A DNA stretch of 64,000 bases from Solwaraspora sp. WMMA2065 (GTDB taxonomy: Bacteria > Actinomycetota > Actinomycetes > Mycobacteriales > Micromonosporaceae), in contig NZ_CP128361.1 of assembly GCF_030345075.1 (NCBI RefSeq), positions 4,960,001 to 5,024,000 on the forward strand, read 5' to 3'. Below are positions 10,741-20,002 of the stretch, piece after piece. The notes under the pieces were generated by a model. That model saw nothing but the letters and a program-made list of their open reading frames with translations, had not been told where the DNA came from and searched no databases. Made by a program: the position numbers and the translations under genes. Position 1 is the first letter of the stretch. Each line of letters begins with the position of its first letter.

Positions 10741-11172
10741 TCACAGTCGGGGGTCGACCGGTTCGGACTCGCAGGCGAGCACCGCGAAGACCAGCTCGTG
10801 TCGGCGCCACAGCGGTGCGCCGGCGGCCAGCAGATCCAGCGCGGCCAGACCGAGACCGTGTTCGCGCAGCGCCATCGACCGCTTGCGGCCCAACGATCGA
10901 CGGCGCAGCGCGGCCAGCCGCTCCGGTTCGGTGTACTCCGGGCCGTAGATGATCCGCAGATACTCCCGGCCCCGGCACTTGACGCCAGGCTGCAGCAGCC
11001 GGCCGGTGCCGCTGCGGGCGGCCAGTCCGGCGTACGGCTTGACCACCATGCCCTCACCGCCGGCCGCCGTCAGCTCCGACCACCAGTCGGTGGCGTCGGC
11101 CACCGCCGCGTCGTCGGCCAGGTCGACCACCCGCCGTCGGGTGGTGGTGAACAGCTGTGGATCGGCCGCCAC
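10741..11172 (-). pseudogene. pnkp: Pnkp ligase domain, C-terminal part in shifted frame
   Basis: This segment encodes the end of the Pnkp ligase module: VVDLADDAAVADATDWWSEL, then GGEGMVVKPYAGL (nucleotidyltransferase motif V type, with Lys in VVKP), RGREYLRIIYGPEY and LRRRSLGRKRSMALREH. The same frame stays open upstream as GRDHGWHLECADALVAADP to about 11225, where it would join the longer kinase-phosphatase-ligase frame after gain of one base. There is no own ribosome site. It is essential for ligase activity, so if the shift is real the ligase is lost. A sequencing error is equally possible. Confidence 0.75.
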
Positions 11173-13307
11173 CAGCGCGTCCGCGCACTCCAGGTGCCAG
11201 CCGTGGTCCCGGCCGGCGGGCGAGTGGCCGCTGCGGCCAGCACCGCGAACGGCGCCAACGTCACCGCGTCCGGGTCACCGACGTAGGCCCGGTAGGCGTC
11301 GGCGTACCGGTCGACGTCAACGGCCCGCCGGGCCAACCGGGCACGCAGTTGCCCGACCGGCAGGCCCCGACCGGCGGCGGCGTCGAGTACGTCCAACGCA
11401 GCGGGCAGCGCGGCCCGGCCGGCGGCGGCGACGCTGGCGTACTGGTCGCGGATCAGCCCGAGCGCCTTCGCCGACCAGGGCAGCAGCTCGCAGTCGAGCA
11501 GCAGCCAACCGGCCGGCCCGGCACCGGTGGCCAGCCGTTGCCACAGCCCGGCGGCCTCGGCCGCAGTCCGGATCCGGGACAGCAACGCGTCGGTCCGCTC
11601 ACCTGAGGTGAAGAACGGCCGCCCGGTCCGGGTGTGCACCACCCCGCCGCCGTGGCCGAACAGCGGGTCGCCCGCCGGGTCGCGGCAGACCAGCACCACC
11701 GCCCGGGATCCCATGTGCTTCTCCTGGCAGACCACCCGGTCGACACCGGCGGCCCGGTAGTCGGCGAACGCCTCCGCCGGATGCTCCAGGAACCCGTCCC
11801 GGGTCGACGTCGAGCAGGGAGCCATGGTCGGCGGTAGCCAGACCAGCCACCGGGGATCCACCGCGAAACGACTCATCACCTCCAACGCGGCGGCCGCGTT
11901 CTCCGCCGGGACCGTCGTGGTCCCGTAGCCGTAGTCGATGTGCCGGCGGCCGGTGACGTCACGCAGGTCCAGCACGTCGTCGGGGCGGTCCGTCCCAGGT
12001 CCGGTGCCGTCGGCGGCACCCGGCTCGGCCGTCAGCGGCCGCATCGGCGGGTAGTACTCGCGGTCGGCCGGCACCGAGACGAGATCCCGCGACGGGTAGC
12101 GCAGCGCGGTCAGCCGGCCACCGAAGACGCAACCGGTGTCGATGCAGATGGTGTTGTTCACCCAGTCGGGGCGGGTAGTCGGGGTGTGCCCGTAGACCAC
12201 GGTGGCGGCACCCCGGTAGTCGCGGGCCCACGGGTAGCGCACCGGCAGGCCGTACTCGTCGGTCTCACCGGTGGTCTCCCCGTACAGCGCGAAGCCGCGC
12301 ACCCGGCCGGAAGCCCGGCCCTGGTATTCGGCCTTGAGCCCGGCGTGCGCCACCACCAGCGCACCGCCGTCGAGCCGGTAGTGGCTGACCAGGCCGTCGA
12401 TGAACTTGACGACCTCGTCGGTGAACCCGGCCGGTTCGGCGGCCAGCTGCTCCAGGGTCTCGGCCAGCCCGTGCGACACGGTCACCTTGCGGCCCCGCAG
12501 CTTGCGCAGCAGCTTCTGCTCGTGGTTGCCGGGCACGCAGAGCGCGGTGCCGGCCCGCACCATCCCCATCACCAGGCGCAGCACGCCGGGCGAGTCCGGG
12601 CCGCGGTCGACCAGGTCACCGACGAAGACCGCGGTACGCCCCTGCGGGTGCCGGGCGTCGATCGGTCGGCCGGCGTCGTCGCGGTCGAGCGCCCAACCCA
12701 GCTTCGTCAGCAGCGCCTCCAGTTCGGCGCGGCAGCCGTGCACGTCACCGATGATGTCGAACGGCCCGGTCAGCTCCCGCCGGTCGTTGTACAGCCGGGT
12801 CAGCCGGATCTCGGCGGCGTCGATCTCGTCGGTGCCGCGCAGCACGAACACGTGCCGGAAGCCTTCCCGGGCCAGCCGGCCGACCGAGCGGCGCAGATCA
12901 CGCTGCATCCGGGTGATCACGTGTCGGCCGAAGGCGCGGTCGACCCGGCCCTGGGTCCGTTCCCAGCAGAGCTGCTCGGGCACGTCGAGCACCACCGCGA
13001 CCGGCAGTACGTCGTGTTCCCGGGCGACGGCGACGAGCCCGGCCCGGGCATGTTCCTGCAGGTTGGTGGCGTCGACCACAGTGAGCCGGCCAGCCCGCAG
13101 CCGCTTGCCGGCGACGTAGTGCAGCGCGTCGAAGGCGTCCGCCGACGCCGACTGGTCGTTCTCGTCGTCGGCGACCATTGCCCGGAAGGTGTCCGAGGAG
13201 AGCACCTGGGTGGCGGCGAAGTGCCGGCGGGCGAAGGTCGACTTGCCGGAGCCGGAGACACCGACCAGGGCGATCAGGGCGAGTTCGGGGATCTCCAGTA
13301 CGGTCAC
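11070..13307 (-). CDS. pnkp: Polynucleotide kinase-phosphatase-ligase Pnkp (frameshifted near its C-terminus)
   Basis: RNA-repair enzyme. Kinase domain with P-loop GVSGSGKST at 16-24. Metallophosphatase domain with GDVHGC at 187-192, GDLVDRGPDSP, GNHEQ and GHTP. Adenylyltransferase (ligase) domain with the catalytic Lys at residue 530 in QEKHMGSRAVV. Pnkp heals and seals broken RNA together with Hen1. GTG 13307 overlaps the hen1 stop by four bases (GTGA), so the two are translationally coupled. In this frame the sense sequence stops near 11225 and degrades into Trp/Arg/Pro-rich nonsense until 11070; the true C-terminus is in the next frame down to 10741. Full length would be about 855 residues. 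Confidence 0.9.
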   Translation of the reverse strand: MTVLEIPELALIALVGVSGSGKSTFARRHFAATQVLSSDTFRAMVADDENDQSASADAFDALHYVAGKRLRAGRLTVVDATNLQEHARAGLVAVAREHDVLPVAVVLDVPEQLCWERTQGRVDRAFGRHVITRMQRDLRRSVGRLAREGFRHVFVLRGTDEIDAAEIRLTRLYNDRRELTGPFDIIGDVHGCRAELEALLTKLGWALDRDDAGRPIDARHPQGRTAVFVGDLVDRGPDSPGVLRLVMGMVRAGTALCVPGNHEQKLLRKLRGRKVTVSHGLAETLEQLAAEPAGFTDEVVKFIDGLVSHYRLDGGALVVAHAGLKAEYQGRASGRVRGFALYGETTGETDEYGLPVRYPWARDYRGAATVVYGHTPTTRPDWVNNTICIDTGCVFGGRLTALRYPSRDLVSVPADREYYPPMRPLTAEPGAADGTGPGTDRPDDVLDLRDVTGRRHIDYGYGTTTVPAENAAAALEVMSRFAVDPRWLVWLPPTMAPCSTSTRDGFLEHPAEAFADYRAAGVDRVVCQEKHMGSRAVVLVCRDPAGDPLFGHGGGVVHTRTGRPFFTSGERTDALLSRIRTAAEAAGLWQRLATGAGPAGWLLLDCELLPWSAKALGLIRDQYASVAAAGRAALPAALDVLDAAAGRGLPVGQLRARLARRAVDVDRYADAYRAYVGDPDAVTLAPFAVLAAAATRPPAGTTAGTWSARTRWWRPIHSCSPPPDGGWSTWPTTRRWPTPPTGGRS

Positions 13308-14809
13308 CGGGCACCCCCGGCGCCCGCGCCGTTCGGGCCGGTGCTGTCCGGGCCGGCGTCGTCGCGGGTGAAGACCGCCAGTTGGGTCGGCGGCCCCACG
13401 TCCGGATCGACCTGGCCGACCGGCCGGAACCCGACCCGGTAGCCGTACGCCGCGGCGACCCGGCCGGCCCAGTCGGCGAACTCGGCGCGGGTCCACTCGA
13501 ACCGGTGGTCCGGGTGCCGCAGCGCGCCCGCGGCGAGGCCTTCGTAGCGCACGTTGTACTCCACGTTCGGGGTGGTCACCAGCACGGTTGCGGGGCGGGC
13601 GTGGCCGAAGACCGCTTCGGCCAGCGCCGGCAGCCGGGGCGGGTCGAGGTGCTCGACGACTTCCATCAGTACGGCGGCGTCGTAGCCGCGCAGCCGGTCG
13701 TCGCGGTAGGTCAGCGCCGACTGCCACAGCCGTACCCGCTGCTGCTGGCGCGCCGGGAGCCGGTCCAGTCGCAGCCGCCGGGCGGCCAGCTCCAGCGCCC
13801 GGGCCGACACGTCGGTGCCGACGATCTCGGTGAACCGGGGCTGGGCGAGCAGTTCGGTCAGCAGTGCACCGCCGCCGCAGCCCAGGTCGAGCACCCGGGT
13901 GGCACCGGCCTCGGCCAGCGCGGTGAGCACGGCGGCCCGGCGGGTCGCTGCCAGCGGTCGCGGCCGGACCGCCGCCGGCAGCCCCGCGTCCTCGTCGGCA
14001 CCCGGGTCGGCGTCGGCACCCGGGCCGGCGTCGGCCAGCCGCAGCTCGGCGGCCCGCGCCTCGGCGAGCCGGTCCTCGGCGCGTCGGGCGAGCACCCGGC
14101 GGTGGGCCAGGTAGCGCCGGGTGATCAACCGGCGTTCCGGGTGGCCGGCCAGCCAGCCCTCGCCGGCCCGGATCAGCTTGTCCAACTCGTCCGGGGCGAT
14201 CCAGTAGTGCTTGGCGTCGTCCAGCACCGGCAGCAGCACATACAGGTGGTTGAGCGCGTCGGCGACCCGCAGCGTGCCGGTCAGGGTGAGGTCGACGTAG
14301 CGGCTGTCCCCCCACTGCGGGTAGCGCTCGTCCAGTGGGATGGGCCGGGCAGTCACCGTCCAGCCGAGCGGGCTGAACAGGCGCTCGGCGAGGGCGGCGC
14401 CGCCCCGGCAGCGCAGCACCGGCACCCGGATGGTCAACGGCAGGGCGGTGCCGGGCAGCTCGGGGCGGTCCCGGCTCTCACCGCGCAGCGCGGACCGGAA
14501 CACCTTGGCGAGGGCGGCGGCGAGCAGGCTGGACGCGGCGTACGGCCGGTCGTTGACGTACTGGCCGAGGGTGAAGCTCTCCGGCATCGCGGCCGTGCGC
14601 CGGCCACGGCGCGGGCCGCCGGCGGCGAGCCGCGCCGGGTCGACGTCGAGCAGCAGCGCGGCGGTGCAGCGCTGCTCGGTGGCCTCCGGGTAGAACACGT
14701 GCGCCGTGCCGGTGGGTACGTCGAACGACTGCATCCGGTCCGGATGTTTGACCAGCAGGTAGCCGAGGTCGGTGGCGGGCCGGTGGGTCGTCGTCACGGT
14801 CATCAGCAC
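13304..14809 (-). CDS. hen1: Hen1, 3'-terminal RNA ribose 2'-O-methyltransferase
   Basis: 501 residues. The N-terminal Hen1_L domain (about 1-240) begins TVTTTHRPATDLGYLLVKHP and includes FYPEATEQRCTAALLLDVD. The C-terminal methyltransferase has SAM motif VLDLGCGGGALL at about 306-317 and the metal-binding EVVEHL motif characteristic of Hen1. It methylates the 2'-OH at the break so that Pnkp-sealed RNA resists recleavage at the same site. A poorly conserved Gly/Ala/Asp-rich linker joins the domains. GTG 14809 is chosen because family sequence starts there; ATG 14803 is an alternative. First gene of the hen1-pnkp operon, with repeats in its upstream region. Confidence 0.92.
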   Translation of the reverse strand: MLMTVTTTHRPATDLGYLLVKHPDRMQSFDVPTGTAHVFYPEATEQRCTAALLLDVDPARLAAGGPRRGRRTAAMPESFTLGQYVNDRPYAASSLLAAALAKVFRSALRGESRDRPELPGTALPLTIRVPVLRCRGGAALAERLFSPLGWTVTARPIPLDERYPQWGDSRYVDLTLTGTLRVADALNHLYVLLPVLDDAKHYWIAPDELDKLIRAGEGWLAGHPERRLITRRYLAHRRVLARRAEDRLAEARAAELRLADAGPGADADPGADEDAGLPAAVRPRPLAATRRAAVLTALAEAGATRVLDLGCGGGALLTELLAQPRFTEIVGTDVSARALELAARRLRLDRLPARQQQRVRLWQSALTYRDDRLRGYDAAVLMEVVEHLDPPRLPALAEAVFGHARPATVLVTTPNVEYNVRYEGLAAGALRHPDHRFEWTRAEFADWAGRVAAAYGYRVGFRPVGQVDPDVGPPTQLAVFTRDDAGPDSTGPNGAGAGGAR

Positions 14810-14835
14810 CCGGGTGATGGTGCCAGCCGGCCGCC

Positions 14836-14899
14836 ACCGGTCGACACCGGTCGACACCGGTTATCGCTGATGCGCGGTTTCCGTCTTATCGCGGATGCG
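14836..14899. repeat. Two sets of short direct repeats upstream of hen1
   Basis: ACCGGTCGAC occurs in tandem at 14836-14845 and 14846-14855 and half again at 14856-14861. Immediately after, TTATCGCTGATGCG (14861-14874) recurs as TTATCGCGGATGCG (14886-14899), 13 of 14 identical with a 25-base period. Both lie 25-90 bases before the hen1 start, so they could be operator or promoter sites for the RNA-repair operon. Confidence 0.55.
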
Positions 14900-14926
14900 T
14901 GGCGGCCGCTCCGACGCGGTCAACGG

Positions 14927-15142
14927 TCAGCGGTAGCCGTCGTCATCATCGAGGTCGACGATGCGGGACTGCTCGACCGCGTCCCAGTCGTCGACCTCCA
15001 GACCGCGGTGCACCTCGGGCTGCTGCTCGACCGGGTTGGCCACGACCGACTGCTCGACCGCGTCGTCGGCGGGCGCCTCCGGGTCACGTTCCTCGGGAGC
15101 GAGGTGGTCCCCTGGGGCGATGTCCTCGTCCGGGTAGGTCAT
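14927..15142 (-). CDS. Small acidic hypothetical protein
   Basis: 71 residues from ATG 15142, preceded by a strong GGAGG six bases upstream. It is very acidic, rich in Asp/Glu (ends DLDDDDGYR), has no hydrophobic segment, and contains two similar DDAVEQS/DAVEQS motifs. I do not recognise a family. The ribosome site and clean codon use make it a likely gene despite its size. It is divergent from the 15284 membrane protein. Confidence 0.65.
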   Translation of the reverse strand: MTYPDEDIAPGDHLAPEERDPEAPADDAVEQSVVANPVEQQPEVHRGLEVDDWDAVEQSRIVDLDDDDGYR

Positions 15143-15283
15143 GTCTCGCCTCCGTTCGTTCGTCCGTACCGGTGCTCCCACCACGGTACGGGTCAACCGG
15201 GGTGCCCGCCGACCACCGTCCAAGATAAGAGGCTTGTCCGTTTTTGTGGCGCAGTGGTTTACTCCGGGTGGCAGGATGGCAGT

Positions 15284-15667
15284 ATGGGATTCCTGATCAG
15301 GCTCGCGGTCAACGCGGTCGCCCTGTGGATAACCACGCTGATCGTGCCCGGCATCGACGTCACCGGTGACACCGCGACCAACAACGCGCTGACCCTGGTC
15401 ATCGTGGCGCTGATCTTCGGACTGGTCAACGCGGTCCTCAAACCGGTCATCAAGGTCGTCGGCTGTGTCTTCTACCTCCTCACCCTCGGCCTGTTCGCAC
15501 TGGTCGTCAACGCCCTGCTCTTCCTGCTGACCGACTGGCTGGCGCAACAACTGGACCTGCCGTTCGCCATCGACGGGTTCTGGCCGGCATTCTGGGGAGC
15601 GATCGTCATGGCCGTCGTCGGCTGGCTGATCAGCCTGGTCATCCCCGACAAGTACGACCGCCGCTGA
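15284..15667 (+). CDS. Phage-holin-family (DUF/PF04020-type) small membrane protein
   Basis: 127 residues with four membrane helices and the family pattern of conserved Asn and Pro-Gly turns: IVPGIDVTGD, IFGLVNAVLKPVIKVVG, LALVVNALLF-like and FWGAIVMAVVGWLISLV. The Pfam name comes from a mycobacteriophage protein, but chromosomal copies like this one are ubiquitous in actinomycetes and are not evidence of a prophage. The function is unknown. It starts at ATG 15284 with a weak AGGA upstream. Confidence 0.8.
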   Translation: MGFLIRLAVNAVALWITTLIVPGIDVTGDTATNNALTLVIVALIFGLVNAVLKPVIKVVGCVFYLLTLGLFALVVNALLFLLTDWLAQQLDLPFAIDGFWPAFWGAIVMAVVGWLISLVIPDKYDRR

Positions 15668-15671
15668 CCGT

Positions 15672-15720
15672 GCCCACAGACAGGGCCGATGTCGCAGGCC
15701 CACAGACAGGGCCGATGTCG
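15672..15720. repeat. Two 23-bp direct repeats upstream of fba
   Basis: The unit beginning GCCCACAGACAGGGCC and ending GATGTCG occurs at 15672-15694 and again, identical, at 15698-15720 (26-base period). It lies about 120 bases ahead of fba and directly after the holin-like gene. Possible paired operator for fba, or a local duplication. Confidence 0.7.
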
Positions 15721-15837
15721 CCGGGGCAGTGCCGCTGCGGGATACTGCCTAGCGGAGGACAGCGCGGTCCAGCGCAGTGAGCTGAGCATGGAATCCGGCC
15801 CGTCGACGGGCCGAACCGGTACAAAGGAGCGTTCGAG

Positions 15838-16863
<1,026 letters not shown>

Positions 16864-16882
16864 CACCCACCGAACCACTCGC

Positions 16883-16919
16883 CGCGCGGCCGGTCCCGTA
16901 CCCCGGGGCCGGCCGCGCG
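16883..16919. terminator. fba terminator hairpin
   Basis: Arms 16883-16893 and 16909-16919 are perfect 11-bp reverse complements (CGCGCGGCCGG) with a 15-base loop, 20 bases after the fba stop. Confidence 0.7.
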
Positions 16920-16940
16920 TCGCCGTCGTACGAACCACAC

Positions 16941-16955
16941 CGGTAGGATCTACCG
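16941..16955 (+). promoter_or_regulatory. Palindrome containing a likely -10 element
   Basis: CGGTAG-GAT-CTACCG is a perfect 6-bp palindrome that also contains TAGGAT, a typical actinomycete -10 hexamer, 37 bases before the GTG at 16986. A repressor or RNA polymerase site is possible; this is pattern-based only. Confidence 0.4.
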
Positions 16956-16985
16956 ATTCAGAGTGGTCCGCTGCGGAGGTCGGTC

Positions 16986-17504
16986 GTGCTCGGCATCGAT
17001 GGGTACGAGCCACAGTGGTGCCACGACGCCGCGACGCTCGCCGCCGCCCACCGGGCCCGGTTCTCCCGCATCATCGGACGCCCACTGGTCGACACCTGGC
17101 TGATGTGGGACCTCGACCTGGATACCTGGTACGCAAACGGCCCGGTCATCCTCGGCTTCGGTGACGTCAACGTCGAGGTCACCCACCGCAAGTTCGACGA
17201 ATGCGCGATCACCTGGAACCAGGTCGACATGTCCATGCCGCTGGACCTGCCCGGCCTGCGGCTGGACTGGCACAGCGACCGGCATCCGGCGCCTCTGCCG
17301 GCCCGGGGCCGACCGCTGCGGGCGGTCAACGTGATCGAGCGGATCATGCCGTCGCACTGGCGTCCGCACGTGCTGCACGCCGTCGAGTTCCTTTTCGACG
17401 GGGCCCGGTTGGCCGTACAGAACGCCCTCGACGAGAACGGCCTGTCCGCCGAGCCCGACGTCGAGCTGCCGATCGTCGCCTGGCGCCGCCGCCCCGTCGC
17501 CTGA
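16986..17504 (+). CDS. Conserved hypothetical protein, 172 aa
   Basis: GTG 16986 with GGAGG eight bases upstream. The protein is soluble and Trp-rich (about nine Trp), with segments VDTWLMWDLDLDTWYANGPV, VNVEVTHRKFDECAITWNQ and VIERIMPSHWRPHVLHAVEF. No signal peptide or membrane helix. I recognise it as a type of hypothetical protein widespread in actinomycetes but can give no function. It precedes the MerR-PP2C gene by 108 bases; cotranscription is possible but unproven. Confidence 0.75.
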   Translation: MLGIDGYEPQWCHDAATLAAAHRARFSRIIGRPLVDTWLMWDLDLDTWYANGPVILGFGDVNVEVTHRKFDECAITWNQVDMSMPLDLPGLRLDWHSDRHPAPLPARGRPLRAVNVIERIMPSHWRPHVLHAVEFLFDGARLAVQNALDENGLSAEPDVELPIVAWRRRPVA

Positions 17505-17612
17505 GCCCACCGATGCTTGGCCCGACCCCGCCGACGGGCTTGACCCGGACCTTGGGGCCGACCACAGCATGACCCTTGCCGGTCGACCACGGCCGGCACG
17601 AGGAGGGGCACG

Positions 17613-18707
17613 ATGCGGCTGCTCACCATCGGCGCGTTCGCCCGCGCCGCCGGACTGACGGTCAAGGCGTTGCGGATCTACGCCGACACGGGGCTGCTCC
17701 GGCCGGCGGCCGTCGACCCGGAGTCCGGCTACCGCTACTACCGGCCGGAGCAGCTGGAGCTGGCCCGGTTAATGGCCCGGCTGCGGCGTGGCGGGATGCC
17801 GCTGCGCCGCGTTCGGCAGGTCTGCGCGCACTGGCCGGACGACCCGGTGGCCGTCGCCGGGGAGATCGCCCGCTGGTGGTCGGCCACCCAGGCCGAGACG
17901 GCGGCCAGGGAACAACTCGTGACCAGCCTCGTCGCGGAACTCCAGACGAGGAGAACGACAATGACCGACCGACCGGCAGGCTTCGGCCTGCGTAGCGCCG
18001 TCCGTACCGACATCGGCCGGGTGCGGACCAGCAACGAGGACCGGGCGTACGCCGGACGCCGACTGCTCGCGGTCGCCGACGGTGCCGCCGGCCCGGGTGG
18101 GGCGCAGGCCAGCAGCGCGGTGATCAAGGCGCTCGCGCAGCTCGACACCGGACCGTCGGATGCGCCGGGCACGGTCCTGGCGGATGCGCCGGGCACGGCC
18201 CTGGCGGACGCGTACCGCGCCGCCGACGACGCGATCCGCCAGGTGGGTGCCGGCACGGGTGCGTCGCCGGTCAGTACGGTGACCGCGTTGCTGCAGGTCG
18301 GCGACCGGTTCGAGCTGGTGCACGTCGGCGACACCCGGGCGTACCGGTGGCGGGGCGGCGCACTGACCCGGCTCACCCGCGACGACAGCTACGTGCAGGC
18401 GCTGGTGGACGCCGGCCGGCTCGACCCGGCGCTGGCGCTGGCACACCGGCGGCGGGCGCTGCTCACCCAGGCGCTGGACGGCACCGGGACGGCGAAACCG
18501 GCGTACGCGGCGCATCGGATCGTCGCGTACGACCGGTATCTGCTCTGCTCCGACGGGGTCTGGGCGGTGGTGCCCGACGACGACCTCGCCGCCGCGGTCG
18601 CCGCCGGGCTCGACCCGGCCGAGACGGTACGCACGGTGATCGACCTGGCGTACCAGGCGGGTGCCCCGGACAACGTCGCCTGCGTCGTCGCCGACGTCGT
18701 GCCCTGA
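17613..18707 (+). CDS. MerR-type HTH fused to a PP2C-family phosphatase
   Basis: 364 residues. Residues 1-70 form a MerR winged helix (IGAFARAAGLTVKALRIYADTGLL, then SGYRYYRPEQL), with a helical linker to about 110. From about 120 to the end is a PP2C (PPM) phosphatase: RTSNEDRAYAG, LLAVADGAAG, VGDTRAYRWRGG, LLCSDGVWAVV and DNVACVV, with the metal-binding Asp residues kept. The architecture joins DNA binding to phospho-Ser/Thr removal in one chain. GTG/ATG choice: ATG 17613 follows GAGGAGGGG. An internal ATG at residue 117 has its own ribosome site, so a free phosphatase may also be made. The usual VADGMGG is VADGAAG here. Confidence 0.85.
   Translation: MRLLTIGAFARAAGLTVKALRIYADTGLLRPAAVDPESGYRYYRPEQLELARLMARLRRGGMPLRRVRQVCAHWPDDPVAVAGEIARWWSATQAETAAREQLVTSLVAELQTRRTTMTDRPAGFGLRSAVRTDIGRVRTSNEDRAYAGRRLLAVADGAAGPGGAQASSAVIKALAQLDTGPSDAPGTVLADAPGTALADAYRAADDAIRQVGAGTGASPVSTVTALLQVGDRFELVHVGDTRAYRWRGGALTRLTRDDSYVQALVDAGRLDPALALAHRRRALLTQALDGTGTAKPAYAAHRIVAYDRYLLCSDGVWAVVPDDDLAAAVAAGLDPAETVRTVIDLAYQAGAPDNVACVVADVVP
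17948..17963 (+). promoter_or_regulatory. Internal ribosome site and start within the MerR-PP2C gene
   Basis: GAGGAG at 17948-17953 is followed seven bases later by an in-frame ATG at 17961, exactly at the boundary between the MerR part and the PP2C part. Initiation here would give a 248-residue phosphatase without the DNA-binding domain. Whether it is used is inference. Confidence 0.5.
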
Positions 18708-18715
18708 GCCGAAGG

Positions 18716-19960
18716 TCAGCTCGACCTGGTGACCTGGTGCGGTACGACCGGCGGCAGCGCGTCGGCGGTGAGCAGCGCGACCGCCTCGTGCACGTCGTCG
18801 GTGAGCCGGATCAGCGGGGACAGGTCGCCGGCCGGGGACAGCGCCAGCAGCGGCGCCAGCATCGCCTCGACCGGCAGGGTCTGGGTCCAGAAGGCGCGGT
18901 CCAGGAAGACGTACGGGCCGCTGGCCCCGTCGGTGCCGTAGAACGTCTTCGTGGCCGCCTGGAACACCTCCTGCACGGTGCCGGCCCGGCCCGGCGCGAA
19001 CACGATGCCGCCCCGGGCCAGCCGCAGGATGGTGTCCTCCCGGACGGCGTTGCAGAAGTACTTGGCGATCCGGCCGGCGAACAGGTTGGCCGGTTCGTGC
19101 CCGTACAGCCAGGTGGGGACGGCGAGCCCGCCGGCCCGCGCCCAGCCGGAGCCGGCGTCGTCGGTCACCGCCGCGTCGATCGGGTACCGGTCGCGGACCG
19201 CCAGCGCCGCGGCGGTGTACGGCTGCTGGTCGGCGTAGTCCGGCGCGCCGGCCAGCAGGTCGATGGCGTCGGTCAGCTCCTCTGCGTCGTGGCTGCTCAG
19301 GTACGCGCCGAGGTTCGCCGCCTCCATCACGCCCGGTCCACCGCCGGTGACCACCAGCCGGCCGGCTCGGGCCAGCTCCCAGCCGAGCGTGGCGGCCAGT
19401 CGGTACGCGGAGGTGCCGCGCGGCACCGCGTGCCCGCCCATCACCCCGATCACCGAGGCCGGCCCGTACCGGTCGATCCAGGTCCGGGTGGCGTCGGTGA
19501 GCGCGTTGTCGATGCCGTGGTCGTGCAGCCGCTGGGCCAACGCCTCCCGGATCTGCGGCTGGGCACCGCCGTGTCGGCGGAAATGCCGGTAGACCAGGTT
19601 GTCGTACATTCTGTCGGCACCGTGCTCGGCGAAACCGGCAGCCAGGTCGGCCGGGGTGTACAGCCGGGGCGGGTGGCTCGGGTACGGCCGCCCGGCGAAC
19701 GGTGGGACCACGTGCGCGCCCCGGCGCACCAGCTCCGCTTCCGCCGCCGCCGACGGGAACGAACAGCCCAGGAACAACGTGTCGGTGAGGTCGATGTCGG
19801 TCAGGTCGGGCACCGGCGGTACGTCGAGCTGCAGTCCCTGCACGGTCAGCCCGGCCAGGCTGCCGGCGCGCAGATGATGGTCGAGCTCGGCGCGGGACTC
19901 CACCTCGTGCGGGGTGGAGTCGTAGTCGCCGGACAGCGCTGCGGGAGGTGGCGTGGGCAT
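18716..19960 (-). CDS. LOG-family (lysine-decarboxylase-like) Rossmann protein
   Basis: 414 residues. The C-terminal two thirds carry the LOG/TIGR00725-like pattern: SVIGVMGGHAVPRGTSAYRLAATLG, VVTGGGPGVMEAANLGAYL and IVFAPGRAGTVQEVFQA, the position of the PGGxGTxxE motif. The canonical second Gly is Arg here (PGRAGT), as in the long actinobacterial branch. LOG enzymes hydrolyse nucleotide 5'-monophosphates such as cytokinin ribotides; the N-terminal 130 residues are extra and of unknown role. ATG 19960 is chosen because upstream residues lie in a repeat-rich promoter region. Its stop is eight bases after the convergent MerR-PP2C stop. Confidence 0.8.
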   Translation of the reverse strand: MPTPPPAALSGDYDSTPHEVESRAELDHHLRAGSLAGLTVQGLQLDVPPVPDLTDIDLTDTLFLGCSFPSAAAEAELVRRGAHVVPPFAGRPYPSHPPRLYTPADLAAGFAEHGADRMYDNLVYRHFRRHGGAQPQIREALAQRLHDHGIDNALTDATRTWIDRYGPASVIGVMGGHAVPRGTSAYRLAATLGWELARAGRLVVTGGGPGVMEAANLGAYLSSHDAEELTDAIDLLAGAPDYADQQPYTAAALAVRDRYPIDAAVTDDAGSGWARAGGLAVPTWLYGHEPANLFAGRIAKYFCNAVREDTILRLARGGIVFAPGRAGTVQEVFQAATKTFYGTDGASGPYVFLDRAFWTQTLPVEAMLAPLLALSPAGDLSPLIRLTDDVHEAVALLTADALPPVVPHQVTRSS

Positions 19961-20002
19961 CCGGCCATTTTTCCGTACCGCCGCAACCGGCGGGGCGTGG
20001 CG

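Noticed and set aside
15284-15667. Prophage marker (holin)
   Set aside because: The Pfam name is misleading; no phage structural, lysis or integrase genes lie nearby and the protein is chromosomally widespread in actinomycetes.
15672-15720. CRISPR-like repeat
   Set aside because: Only two copies with a 3-base gap and no spacers; no cas genes.
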